Part shown: positions 33,119 to 43,630 of the stretch, piece by piece
Position numbering within the stretch: the stretch's first letter is position 1
Layout of the letters: each line of letters begins with the position of its first letter
Origin: Haematococcus lacustris
Taxonomy: Eukaryota > Chlorophyta > Chlorophyceae > Chlamydomonadales > Haematococcaceae
Direction of reading: 5' to 3'
DNA: 64,000 bases
Assembly (NCBI GenBank): GCA_030144725.1
Contig: JASKMD010000029.1
Coordinates: 3,337,939-3,401,938, forward strand
Position numbers and translations under genes: made by a program
The notes under the pieces: generated by a model
What the model was told of the DNA's origin: nothing
What the model saw: the letters and a program-made list of their open reading frames with translations, nothing else
Database searches by the model: none

Positions 33119-34190
33119 CCAGCAGTTTGGCACACCCGATATGACCGCTGGTTCTTGCACGAGGGCGAGGGTTTGCTGTGCTCATGGTAGTAGTGGCGAA
33201 TGTAGTCGAACACTGCCTGGCTGATGCCCTGGTGACCCCTGTTGTCAGGGGCTCTGACAGCGGCGAAGTGCCGGAGACTATCTGCCCGGTCCCAAATGCT
33301 TGCATGCTGCTCTAAATTCTGTTGCGCTGCCTCTGACACCCAGTGGCTTGGGGGCATGCTTGGGGGCATGGTCCTGCTGTTGCTTGGGCATGCTTGGGGG
33401 CATGGTCTGCTCGTCTTGCTCCACAGTGGTGTGTCTGCATGACATCACACACAGGAGAATGACGAGTGATGCTACCACCAGGATGCGAGGTGGAATGGGC
33501 AAAAACAGGCTGCAACCTGAGTGTGCAACCGATGCTGTGCATGTCATGTCAGCCCATCATCCAGCAGGGGCACTCACATGATGGGCTGCTGCTCCTCGGC
33601 AGGTGAGGTCAGCGGGTTGGTGGCAGGCCTGGTGAGGATGGAGAGCCCCGGTAGGTGCAACAGTGCCGGCAGGGCCGGGTGGTGCTGGCTGGACCCCTGC
33701 AGCTGGGACTGCAATGGGTGCGGTGGTTGGTCTGGGAGATGGTGGGGGCAGGGCGCATGGGCTGGCCCAGGCTGTGCAGGTGCTTGCGTGGGTGTGGAGC
33801 TGAGATGGGGCATGGGCTGGAGCTGGCTGGCTGGCTCCTGCCCCCGCAGCCGCTTGGCAAGCGCAGCTGCAGCAGCCTGGGCGCAAGTCCTATGGGCCAG
33901 TGGAATCAGTGCGGGCTTCAGGTTGCTGCAGGCCATGATGACTTCAGACATCTGAGCTGTGACATGGCCGATGGCTTGTAGACTCTATCCGGAACGGTAG
34001 AAGGCTGCCTCCCCCTCCACATGGATCTCCACCCAGCCAGTGCTGCCAGCTGGCGTAGACCTCACACAACACACACATCGGGCAGCCTGGCCCCCCTGCC
34101 GTTTGTAGGGGTGGTACTTGGATGCGAGCATCCTGCAAGCATGTGCACACGCCAGCTTCTTAAACACACATGGGCAAATCTCGGCAAGAG
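33119..34190 (-). CDS. Probable upstream exons of the transposase gene
   Basis: Minus-strand stretches read as coding: FKKLACAHACRMLASKYHPY and QAARCVCCVRSTPAGSTGWV (34167-33985, with paired Cys residues), MSEVIMACSNLKPALIPLAH (33951 onward, then Ala/Pro-rich), and SEAAQQNLEQHASIWDRADS through NQRSYRVCQTAG ending at a GTGAGT donor (33369-33119). All lie inside the transposon. Joins between them and to 33070 could not be brought into phase by eye, so they are grouped here as one tentative entry. Confidence 0.45.
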
Positions 34191-35150
34191 ATGAGAACTT
34201 GGCAGGGGGTCCACAGCTAAGTTCCCTAGCCAGTGACGCAGGGCTGGAGAGTTTGATTTAGTTTTATGGTGGTCATACTGGCATCAGCAGAGTGGGCAAC
34301 ATGGAGGAGAGTTAGCCCACCTCTTAGAGCCTAATCAACAAGGGATCGGTGCAGTTGCCACTGCTGTGCTCCTACTGTGGTCTCCTCCTAGTTTCAGAGC
34401 CCCTGGGCCAGCGCATGTTGGTCACGATGTTGGACATGAAGTCGGGCTCCTCGCACATCGCGCACTATCCATCGCGTTAAACAGGGGCTCATTGGTACTG
34501 GGTCAACGTACATCAAGTCCGCAGGCTCGGTAGGGTCGGATACCCGGCAACATGCCCGACCAGCTCAGCGTGTGGATCAGCGCGGCAGCATTCCGACGCT
34601 TCAATCCGCGTGTAAATCCGTGCAGAAATGAGTCCGGAAAGGCGTTGTCCCTTATCGTTAGGGGGGTTGGTGGTTCAATGGGAGGGGTAGCCTGGAGCTG
34701 CCAGCTAAGGGCAGGAAACATCCTGGCCTGGGTTACAAGTGGTTGCGAGGCCGCCCACCTCAGGTCCAGACCCCGCAGCCTTTAATAAAATAGAGTGCGC
34801 CCTGGTTCGAAGGCGTGTCAGCTTGCATCAGTCCATGTGTCTTCATGGCAACCTGTCTAGTCGCCCCCTTGGGAATCTGGCAACAGTGAAGGGGGTAGGC
34901 ACACGTAGCCTCAGGGCCATCGTCGTGGTTTATGGGGCGACGGCATCTAGCCTGTGCTGTTTCCTGGCTGGCACATCGCTGCAGCCAGCCAGCATTGCCA
35001 TAAGGAGCATCGTGTACTTGTTCTATACCTGCTGCCATCGTCCCTGATCAACACTCGAGCTATGATTGCCCAGCTAATACTTGGCTATGTTGGTCCTAGG
35101 AAGCACGGTTCATGGAGACAGACGTGTAGGGAGCGACCGCCAGCCTAGAA

Positions 35151-35335
35151 GTCTAATTTTTTCTAGCCTATAATTTCAGGTTTCCAAGCCATTTTTCTAG
35201 ATTCTTTCTAGGTCCCTCTTGCCTAGAATTCTAGGCTTTTCTAGGCATCCGAGCCACCTAGAATTCTATGGGCGTACCCTAGAATTCTATGGGCGTACCC
35301 TAGAATTCGTGCCTAGAATTCCATGGGCGCAGCCA
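35151..35335. repeat. Cluster of CTAGAATTC palindromic motifs
   Basis: A T-rich stretch with many TCTAG motifs (TTTCTAGCC, TTTCTAGATTC, TTTCTAGGTC) leads into five copies of CCTAGAATTC, at about 35223, 35260, 35279, 35302 and 35315. Two are in a 21-bp direct repeat ending ATGGGCGTAC. The composition is unlike the surrounding DNA. Confidence 0.7.
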
Positions 35336-35340
35336 ATTGT

Positions 35341-36223
35341 ATTAGACGGTCGTGTGTGACGGTCAATGCACTTGACCGAGCAGCATCGGTGACCCCGTAC
35401 AAGGCAGACCTCATCACAGGACACTCATTTCTTGACAGATGGACATCGCTGCCTGCGATCAAGACGCTCTGACCCGGCATCCTCGTAAGGACCAGCTACC
35501 TAAAGCACGACAACAGACCGGAGCCCTGAGAGCAAAGCATGGGTCAAACGTCTGCGGCTATAGCTTGATAACAAAAGAAGTTACACAGCTGCGACTGACC
35601 GACAGCTGCGACAGCTGCGCAAGCAAGGATAGATTTACGGAGTTCAGGCTAGTGGGCCGGCGACTGTCTCTACATGGTGCGTCACTGGCTTGAGCATAAT
35701 AGCGCAAGGCAGAAAATCGTTTGTACTGATTAACCGGGCGCGCCAACTGCTGTGGGTGCAGGACACCATCACGATCCTTCTCGAGCCATATATCAGAAGG
35801 ACATACCCACGCCACTCCTCAACCGCGACGATGTTTCTGGAATTGGCAAAAAATGAGCCATGTTCCTATCTAGGACGGTGTACAGTGCACAAGTCCACAC
35901 AAGTTGTTAGAGAAACGATTTCAGAGACCTACACCATGCTAGAGTATGGGTAGAGACATGTTGCCTCATTGGTCGCCGAGTGATCCTACCATGATAGACT
36001 GCATATCACGTCTTCGTTGTGATGTAACACAATTACCGTTGACAACAAAACGCAACAACCGACAAGAAAGTCACCAACATGTTTTGTTTTATATATCCTA
36101 CCATGGCATCGCAGTTCAAGGTCTGGAGCAAAAGACGGAAAAATGAAACACAATTCAACACCTAGTCTTGTAACCTTGACCACGAATAGAGACGACAATG
36201 ACAAATCGTGATGCAATGATGCC
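35341..36223. other. Intergenic, no gene recognised
   Basis: About 880 bp of more AT-rich DNA between the CTAGAATTC cluster and the start of the inverted-repeat arm. Open frames are short and have no recognisable domain. No repeat shared with other parts of the window was noticed. Confidence 0.4.
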
Positions 36224-39067
36224 AGCTCGTGTACTGCACCCCAAGGCGGCCTATCACGATCGAACCCAAGCTTGCAGGATGCTCAGTGCAGGTTGGTGTA
36301 TGCGGTCATGGCACAGTGGTTGGGCCCGTCACTCAGCACCCCAACAGACGGTAGAGGCCCCTCACAGCTCCTGCACTGTGGCGCCAGGCAGCTGCTGGGC
36401 AGTAGCTGGGCTGGTCAGCCATCCCTGTGCCCCGCCCCACAGTGTGTGCGCCAGCCCCGCAGCCTTGGCTTCCCACTGCCCCCCCTCCAGTGCCAGCAGC
36501 GTGTGAAGCGCCAGCAGCAGCGCCAGCATGAGCACCATGAACAGTGCACGCATCGCCAGGTGGCGGCCCGCATGCGCCCCGTCTACATGCAGTACGGGGC
36601 GGGCCCGAGCCGCCCGTGCCGCTGCTGCCTGCTCTGGGGGCACATACGTCTCCCACACCTCATGCACGTCCTTCACGTCCCGCAGCGCCTGCAGCCACAG
36701 CCAGGCGCAGCCATAGGCAGGAGGCAAGCCAGGAGGCAGCAGGCACACACACATGTGCACCAGCCCACTCCCAGCTTTGCAGCAGCCCATGCTGAGCCTC
36801 CCTCTCCCTGGCACGCCCATGCCCCACGGCCCTGCTGCAGCAAGGCCTGACTCCCTGCCCTGCCCCAGCGGCCCTCGCTGCAGATGGCCTGTGGTGGCAC
36901 CCACCTTCCACACGTTGACGCCGCACTTGATGCCTGAGCCCACGCCGACCTGCATGACCTTGTCGCCCTTCTTGACCCCGCGCACTGTCTCCACATAGCT
37001 CAGCGTGTACCAGGTGGTGCTGGAGGACACGTTGCCATAGTCACGCAGCACGGCCCGGGACGGCTCCAGGTCATGCTCATCCAGCTGCAGTGCCTTGCCC
37101 AGCCCGTCAAGCACCTTGGCACCGCCTGGTCAGGAGGGAAGGGGCACAGCGCAGGGGCCAGGGGCAGGTGAGGGGCAGCTGTGACGCAGGTGGTGACGGC
37201 AGGGCACGTTGGTGGACAGGCAGCAGGGGTGCCAGGCCGCATAGGCATGCATCTGGTTCAAAAGGAAGCTGCATTCAGTGGCAGTCTGTCACCACATTGC
37301 CTGTTGGTGACCCCTATCGACACCATCACCTTATGCAGCAGCTACCCTCTTGCCCTGCTCTGCCTTGCCCTGCCCTACTCAGCCCACCTGCATGCAGCAG
37401 GAAGTGTGAGACTGCTCCATTGAAGCGGGGCTGGTAGGGCGCCACGGACTGCGCGCCCAGCAGCTTGCGCCGCACCCAGTTGGCCGCAAACTCGGCCTTC
37501 TGGCGCGGAGTCAGCACATGCGGCCCCACAGCCCACATCACCTTGGTCAGCGCGCGGGACGCCTCCGTCACCACATTCTTGCCCTGCATCCCAGGCGGCA
37601 GCGGGGCAGGGTGGGCTGAGCCTGGGAAGGAGCTGGGCAAACACAGCATGAGCAGCTGGCCCGAGCAGCTGGCACGCTCAGCAGACCCAGCCACTGGGGA
37701 GGAGGATGAGGGGCTGGCTGCTCACCAAGTACACGCCATTGATGCCCTTGTCATCTGGCCCATAGTGGATGGCCCTGCATGCAGGCCACACATGCAGGCA
37801 GTGACCAGGATGCTGCCACAGCCTGGTGCAGGACACGGTGCAGCACCATGCCCCAACTGCTGCCCAGCCACCCCTGCTGCTCACGTGTACGCCTCATCAG
37901 ACGACCCAATGTGCACTCGGTGGTTGAAGGCCAGCTGGTACTTGGCTCGCCCTGCCCATGCAGCAGACTTGTTGGACATGAGCATGGCAGCGCCGCCCAT
38001 GCGGAAGAGCAGGTTGGTGACCAGGCGGTGCTTGTCATGGCCCGGATAGAAGGCCGGGGTGGTGACCTCAGTGGTCAGGAACACGGCGTTGCTGTTGGGC
38101 CGAGCCTGGCAACAGCAGCAACAGCAGCAGCAGCAGCAGCAGCAGAGTGGTGGGCTAGGGTTAGTCATGGCCGGCCAAGGCCCATGCAGGTACCCTCCAG
38201 TGCTAAACATGGACACGGCTCACAGGCTGGAGCTGCTGTGCGTGTGCAGCTGCAGGCTGGCAAAGGGTGGCGCAGCCAGAGCCACTGAGTCCTGGCCGTT
38301 CCCCCTTACCTGCAGCAGGTCCCTGACCAGGTTCACGCCCACCACCCCGTTGGCGCAGCCCATGCCCCCCAGGTGGTAGGACTGGATGCCCGGCCGCATC
38401 TTGAAGTGGTTGATGAGCATGGAGGCCAGGCTGGGTGTGGGGCAGTAGATGGAGCAGGTGGTGACCAGGATGTCAATGTCGGCAGGGGCCAGCCCAGTCT
38501 TGGCCAGCAGGCCCTCCAGGGCGCCGCACAGCACCAGCTGCGCCTCAGTGGCAGCCTCAACCAGCCCTGCGCACCAGCACACACCAGGCCACTGACCCTG
38601 CACACCATGGCAGTGCATGCTGGGTAGGGGGCGCGCCTGCTGGGGGATGGCCAGCAGCTGATAGTGCTCAGTAGTGAGGGCCCTGCCCTGCTGAAGGTGA
38701 CCATCAGGTTTGGGCTTGCCTGTCTTTGGCTGCACGCCCACAAAGCGGGGGTTCAGGGAGGGAGGCAGGTAGGTGCGCTCGGGGTGCAGCCCACTGCGCT
38801 CAAACACCCTGCGCAGGGCAGAAGCAGTGGCCAGCTGGCACCAGCAGGCCCCCCAAAGCTGAAAACACTGAACCAGGCAGCATGACACATGCATCAGGCC
38901 AACAGCCCTATCAACTTCACTAGCTCACGACAGCAGTGCTTGCTGGTGGTAGTGGCTGCTGTGCGTGTAGTAGTCCTTGCTGCTGCTGCTGCTGCTGCTG
39001 TGCCATACCTCTCCTGAAACCTGATTTCATCCTCTGTGTAGATGTCGTTCTCCCGGTGCAGCTTTTG
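36224..39067 (-). repeat. Left arm of a 2.85-kb inverted repeat holding a KCS gene
   Basis: Near-identical, in reverse orientation, to 45926-48811. Positions pair as p + q = 85035 from 36224 up to intron 1; the only net length change is 42 nt, which is 14 CAG units in the intron 1 microsatellite. Similarity ends abruptly outside GTACACGAGCT on the 3' side, and fades inside exon 1 on the 5' side. Confidence 0.9.
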
Positions 39068-39151
39068 TCCGTGGTTCCAATCTAGCTTGTACTCCGCGGG
39101 GGGGAGGTAAGCATTTACGTCCACCAACAGGATCGGCTGCCGCGGAGACAT
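36362..39151 (-). CDS. 3-ketoacyl-CoA synthase (fatty acid elongase condensing enzyme), copy 1
   Basis: Condenses long-chain acyl-CoA with malonyl-CoA, the first step of very-long-chain fatty acid elongation at the ER. Eight exons: 39151-39009, 38808-38702, 38566-38310, 38105-37885, 37774-37726, 37583-37388, 37125-36905, 36688-36362; all joins keep phase, 506 residues. FAE1-type hallmarks are TCSIYCPTPSLASMLINHF, LGGMGCANG (catalytic Cys154), SHFLLHAGGAKVLDGL (His323) and DYGNVSSSTTWYTL (Asn356). Plant enzymes have two N-terminal membrane helices; here the protein begins at the condensing domain (ILLVDVNAYLPP) and a hydrophobic segment (LFMVLMLALLLALHTLLAL) lies near the C-terminus. Exon 1 differs from copy 2 at several residues (YKLDWNHGQKLHREN against YKVKWELGQRLHRQN), while the remaining exons are almost the same. 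Confidence 0.93.
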
Positions 39152-40170
39152 GGCTGCTGCGGTGCTGCTGTGATTCGCCGAGTGTTCGGCAGAAGCGTGC
39201 GCAGAGCCAAGACCTAGGCCGGAGATGGGTTGTGCTCTCGCGGCTGGTCTGCGTCAGCGGGCGACTTTGAGACTTCGTTTATGTAACCTTGTGTAAACTT
39301 GCTAGCTCCAGCAGCAAGCACTCTCTGCAGCCGTAGCGCTTACTATCGGAAAGGCGCACAGGTTCCGAGGTCGAACTGCTGTGCGCTCTGGTGTGCGCTC
39401 TGGAACCCCTGGGTATGTAACGTCAGCTGTTAAGAAGATATCAAATGTCTGTCTTGGCGCCACAAGTGGCGCCGCACTGTCGCAAGGTGTCGCAGGTGTG
39501 ACCCAGTGGCTTACTTAACCCGGTGCCGCCCAAATAGCTGACTCAACCTTTCCCTCACTCATAGTTGGGGATAACTATCAACCGCACCCATCCCCTACAC
39601 AGTCTCTGCCAGCAGGTGTGCCGCCCCAGCAGCAGCTGGCACCACCTGTTCATGTGCCCCAGGGGCAGACTGCATCACCTGCCAGCTGCTGCTCTGGCTC
39701 CTAGCTGCACGCTAAGGCTAAATGCAGTTGCGTAGGCTCCTGGCTGAACCTGTCCAGAGCCCCCTCAGGACATGGCACCATGCCTCGTACTTGCCTGCCT
39801 TGTTACTAATTCCTGGCAAGATGCCACAGCAGGCACGTCGAGCGCCTGCTTGTGTGTGTCATTCCTTGTGACGAGGCTTAATGTGCTCCAGCTGCTTCTC
39901 ATTGACTTGGTGCATTTGCAAGTTTAGGAGGCGTGGTTCTCAATAGACGACATGTGTTGAAGCTGTTTGATGATACTGGCTTGCGGTTGCTTGGTGCTCC
40001 TGGCCACCAGGTTTGCAATTGAGCTTTTAAAGGTTTGCAGCCAAATGTGACCTGCGCGAGTAACACCCGTTTGCTCGCACGAAAACTTGAAGCGACTAGT
40101 CCGCTCGTAGCACCCGCGTTGGAACATCCAGCTTGCGTTGAAGCTATCCGCAGCTGCTCATTTGCACAAA
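39152..40170. other. Divergent intergenic region between KCS copy 1 and SEC61 beta
   Basis: About 1 kb holding the promoters of two divergent genes. The 100 bp next to the KCS start is related to, but clearly diverged from, the matching region of copy 2. No gene or repeat recognised in the rest. Confidence 0.45.
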
Positions 40171-40713
40171 ATGGCTGGAAGCCAAAGCCAGACAAGTACT
40201 TCTGTGACCCGGGGAGGTCGCAACACAACAGCACCGCCTGCTGGTGGTGCTGTCAGAAGACGGACTGGTGAGCTTGCCAGTGGGGCATGGCTGTCGCGAT
40301 CTGGTCTGACCGCTTTCGTCTCTACGATGCAGGCCGCAGTGACAGCGCTAAGACTAGCAAAAAGCAGCAAGCTATGAACTACTACACAGACGACAGCCCA
40401 GGCCTAAAAATCTCTCCGGTAAGGTCCACTATTGGCGCTGTGGTGGCAGTGTAGTAATTGTGAATTTGGCCTTCACAACCTAGCATACGTATTGACAGCT
40501 GGCATGCCTTCATTTCTTACACAGGTTGTCGTGATTGGAATGAGCATTGGTTTCATTGTGTTTGTCACAGTCTTGCACATCATCAATAAGGTGCGTTCTA
40601 GCAACACACACATTTCCTTGCTTTTCAGTGCATCGCTCACCATGCAACGCTTGCATGGTTGGAGTGCAGATTCGAGGATGATGGCTGCAAAGACGCCACT
40701 CAATTCTTGTTGA
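40171..40713 (+). CDS. SEC61 beta subunit of the ER protein translocon
   Basis: Small tail-anchored subunit of the Sec61 channel. Exons 40171-40267, 40333-40418 and 40525-40590 join in phase: MAGSQSQTSTSVTRGGRNTT, AGGAVRRRTG, then MNYYTDDSPGLKISP (the family hallmark YTDDSPGLKI-P), then VVVIGMSIGFIVFVTVLHII, the C-terminal membrane anchor, and NK. Family proteins end within a few residues of the anchor. The frame reads on past a GTGCGT to a TGA at 40711-40713, adding about 40 residues, so either the last intron or the true stop is not resolved. Length and domain order otherwise fit. Confidence 0.88.
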
Positions 40714-41616
40714 TGGCTCAGACTGCTCCTGAAAAGACCTGGTTGTAGAGCCGCCTGCCTGTTGCATGACTGCACACGGCAGCCCGCCCTAGTGCTAAGG
40801 GAACGCCCCTGACTTCACCAGGCATGTCACAATGAACATCCAGTATGGGTGATTGACAACATCGCATTCTGGATGCCGGATGCCTGCACGTCGGTCTGCG
40901 CAATTGCGCATTGCATTGTGGTAGGGGTCAGCAGAGGGCAACCATTCCTTGACTTGCCGGCTTTCTAGCATTGTTCATTCTTCTCGTGTTATGTGTTCTG
41001 CATGCTGTGCTTTGCATGCTTGCTGTTGAAACAAGCCACTTAGTCTCTTGGATTAGTCTGCGAGTTGTATGTAAGGCGTTTGTTTCCCTCATTGAAGTCT
41101 GCATTCGTGGCTTCACTATAGGTCGACATTGTGTGTCTACCTGGGGTAAAGCTCGCCGAATACATTGCCAATTTTCAATTTCAATGCACATCTGAAGGTG
41201 ACGGGTGCTGCCCCCGGTCGGGCTGCAGCGTGATGGCAGCAGCAGGCAACCAGTGACTCGCGCCTGTGCAAACTGCCCGGGCTCTAGTCGCTGCCATGAG
41301 AAGGAGCCCGGCACGGGGGTTGCAGCGCCCTGTAATGGGCTTGGCTGGCGCCAGCGCGCTGCAGCCATAGCGTATGAAGCGCAAGGCAGAAAACGCCACA
41401 GATGGCAGATCGACGGACGGCATGGACGGCTTGCATTTCTAAAACTGGCTTGCATGTCTGAGCTTTAGCGAACTGAGTATTTGTGCATTTCTTACAGTAC
41501 AGGTCTACATACAAGCCGTATGCAAAAGGGGAGGCGGAGAAACAATAAAACATTTTCATTGTCGTTGAAAACTGAAGATCTGAAAAGCTAAAAATCTGAA
41601 GATTCACAAGCCTGGT
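40714..41616. other. Intergenic; one open frame of unknown meaning
   Basis: A plus-strand frame, 41205-41468, ends with KRHRWQIDGRHGRLAFLKLA and contains CANCPGSSRCHEKEPG; no family is recognised and there is no clear start. The rest shows no gene. Confidence 0.3.
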
Positions 41617-42079
41617 CCCCACTAGAGCGCGACCGGACTGGTTAAAGGTTAGTGTTAAACCGATTGTTAAAGTTGACCGTTTGGTCGCGATACGAGTCCC
41701 TTTTTGCTGTCGTTCTGGTCGCGACACGGCAATGCACCCAGCGACACTATGCCGGCAGAAGTAGCCAGTGAGAAGCAGTCCCAGGGTAGCAAAACGGGTA
41801 TGTTAAAGATTGGTTAAAGATGTGGTTAAACCCAAAACATCAGGATGTTAAACTAACCAGTCGCGCTCTAGTGGGGACCAATCTTTAACATACCCGTTTT
41901 GCTACCCTGGGACTGCTTCTCACTGGCTACTTCTGCCGGCATAGTGTCGCTGGGTGCATTGCCGTGTCGCGACCAGAACGACAGCAAAAAGGGACTCGTA
42001 TCGCGACCAAACGGTCAACTTTAACAATCGGTTTAACATTAACCTTTAACCAGTCCGGTCGCGCTCTAGTCCCCACCCT
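41617..42079. repeat. Foldback MITE with an inverted partial second copy
   Basis: A unit of about 263 bp (41617-41879) begins GTCCCCACTAGAGCGCGACC and ends in the inverse (GGTCGCGCTCTAGTGGGGAC type, with small changes). It is followed directly by a reversed copy of most of itself (41880-42079), ending CCGGTCGCGCTCTAGTCCCC. Together the two make arms of about 200 nt around a spacer of about 60 nt, so the DNA or an RNA could form a long hairpin. Several GGTTAAA motifs lie inside. Confidence 0.85.
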
Positions 42080-42183
42080 AGGTTAGGGACACACGCCGGT
42101 ATCTCACTGCTGTGGAGAAGTGTAGGGGCTTCACAGGAGGATAGGGATACACTGTGTCATGCAGGGAGACTTGCCACTCTCAG

Positions 42184-43627
42184 TCAGGAGTCCACAACAT
42201 GGGGTTGGTAATCTTCATGCAAGTACTCGCACCAGAGTGCACCGATTCCGGTAGCGTTTGTTGCATTGGCACCTGCAAATTACTCCGCATCTACTGGCGA
42301 GCGGCGCGTTAATCCTTGCATCAGAGTCAATGCCGGCGCAAGCGAGCGCGAACACACCTCAGCTGCTCACTATCGATTGTTCTAGTGGTGAGTAATGGCA
42401 CCAATGAGGGAACTCCGCCTCCCAGCCCCCTCCCAGCCCCCTCCCAGCCCCCTCACTGCCCTCCCACCCCTGCTACCCCCTGCTGCTGGTGCCGCTCCTG
42501 GGCTGCCCACCCCTCCTGCTGCCCCCCCCTGGCAGCAGCTGGCAGCTGCTGCTGGTGCCGCTCCTAGGCTGCCCACTCCTCCTGCTGCCCCCCCCTGGCA
42601 GCAGCTGGCAGCTGGTGCTGATGCCGCCCCTGGCATGCTCACCCCTCCATCTGAGCAGCAGGGGGCCACAGCGGAGCTGTACACGAGCTTGACACGCAAG
42701 CGGGGGGCGGGCGGGAGGGATCGGACCCAACATGTCGAGGAAGGTAACATAGCAATGGCATACACACCTTGTGAGGCATTGCAGAGTGGCCAGGCCAACA
42801 GTATTGCTCACGAAGGGGTCAAGCATCGCAGCAACCTTGCATGTTACAGTCCTGCTTTGAACCTAGAATGCATGTGTTTTGAAATGTGCATGCAGATCTT
42901 TCCAGCCCTGCACGCGATATCCGGGTTTGTCATATCTTTCTTTGTCATGACGGTTGTTAGTTATTCTGGGCTTACTTAAGCCTGAGCGCTGCTTAGTGTC
43001 GGGGATTCAAGGATTCTGCAGACTTCTGACTTCTTGAGTCTCTGGATCGGATGACTGGTTCAGTGACGTAGGAATGCGATGAGAAGGGTTTTACTGATGC
43101 CATCTTCTTGACGATGTAAGTACAAAGCACTGCCACGCTAGTCGGAAGCTGTCTACGAGTACGTAGTCAGCCACAGCGGCAACATGTCTCTGGCGGCTGC
43201 AGCCGGAGTTTAGTTCGCAGCCAGCCATGCATCCTGACCGCGCAGCAGCACTGTAACATTGCATATTTCTGAGCATGGGTGGAGGGGCGCTGTTACATCG
43301 GTTTGCCATGCCATGTGAACCGTTTTTACTGCGGCGACTGTGCCTCCCTGTGCGCAGGTGCTCCTGGGCCACGTCGGTCGCGGCGGTCTCTCGCGGCGAG
43401 GCCCGCATGAGCAAAACGTGCATGGATTTGAATGTGAAGATTTGAGCCGCCATAGCACCCAGCACACTGCACTATATTTAATGTTACAAGCTGCACCACA
43501 TAGCTGACAGAGTCCTCTATCCAGGGATGTGCGAAACATAAATAGAAACCACGTGGCTGAGACGCGGCGTCGTTTTGATTACCAGGGGTCAGTTTCCTGT
43601 CATTTTCTGTTAGTTGGGGACACCTGA
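42184..43627 (-). mobile_element. TIR element, copy 2
   Basis: Left end TCAGGAGTCCACAAC (three changes from the consensus TIR), right end GTTGGGGACACCTGA at 43613-43627. Internal sequence matches the element at 26493-27985 in reverse: the same minisatellite (about 42480-42650) and the same GACCCCTGGTAATCAAAACG region near the right end. Three bases (CTC) separate it from copy 3. Confidence 0.78.
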
Positions 43628-43630
43628 CTC

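Larger units (their letters stand above)
30496..34692 (-). mobile_element. 4.2-kb DNA transposon with TIRs and a 4-bp target-site duplication
   Basis: The left end GGCTACCCCTCCCATTGAAC (30496) and the right end (34692, its reverse complement) are identical over 25 nt. Both flanks are TGGA (30492-30495 and 34693-34696). It carries a transposase-like gene on the minus strand. The insertion site is known exactly, because the interrupted Fanzor remnant resumes in frame. Confidence 0.88.
30290..34795 (+). pseudogene. Family A Fanzor C-terminal remnant, split by a transposon
   Basis: The left half (about 30340-30495) has KGTGKGKGKAG and RIGESKWRPLEVYSWPDQ; the right half (34693-34795) has LELPAKGRKHPGLGYKWLRG and PPQVQTPQPLIK then a stop. 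Removing 30496-34692 and one TGGA copy restores WPDQMELPAKGRKHPG, matching WPEQGKLPAKGKEYPG of the family. So the transposon inserted into an already diverged Fanzor copy. Confidence 0.8.
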
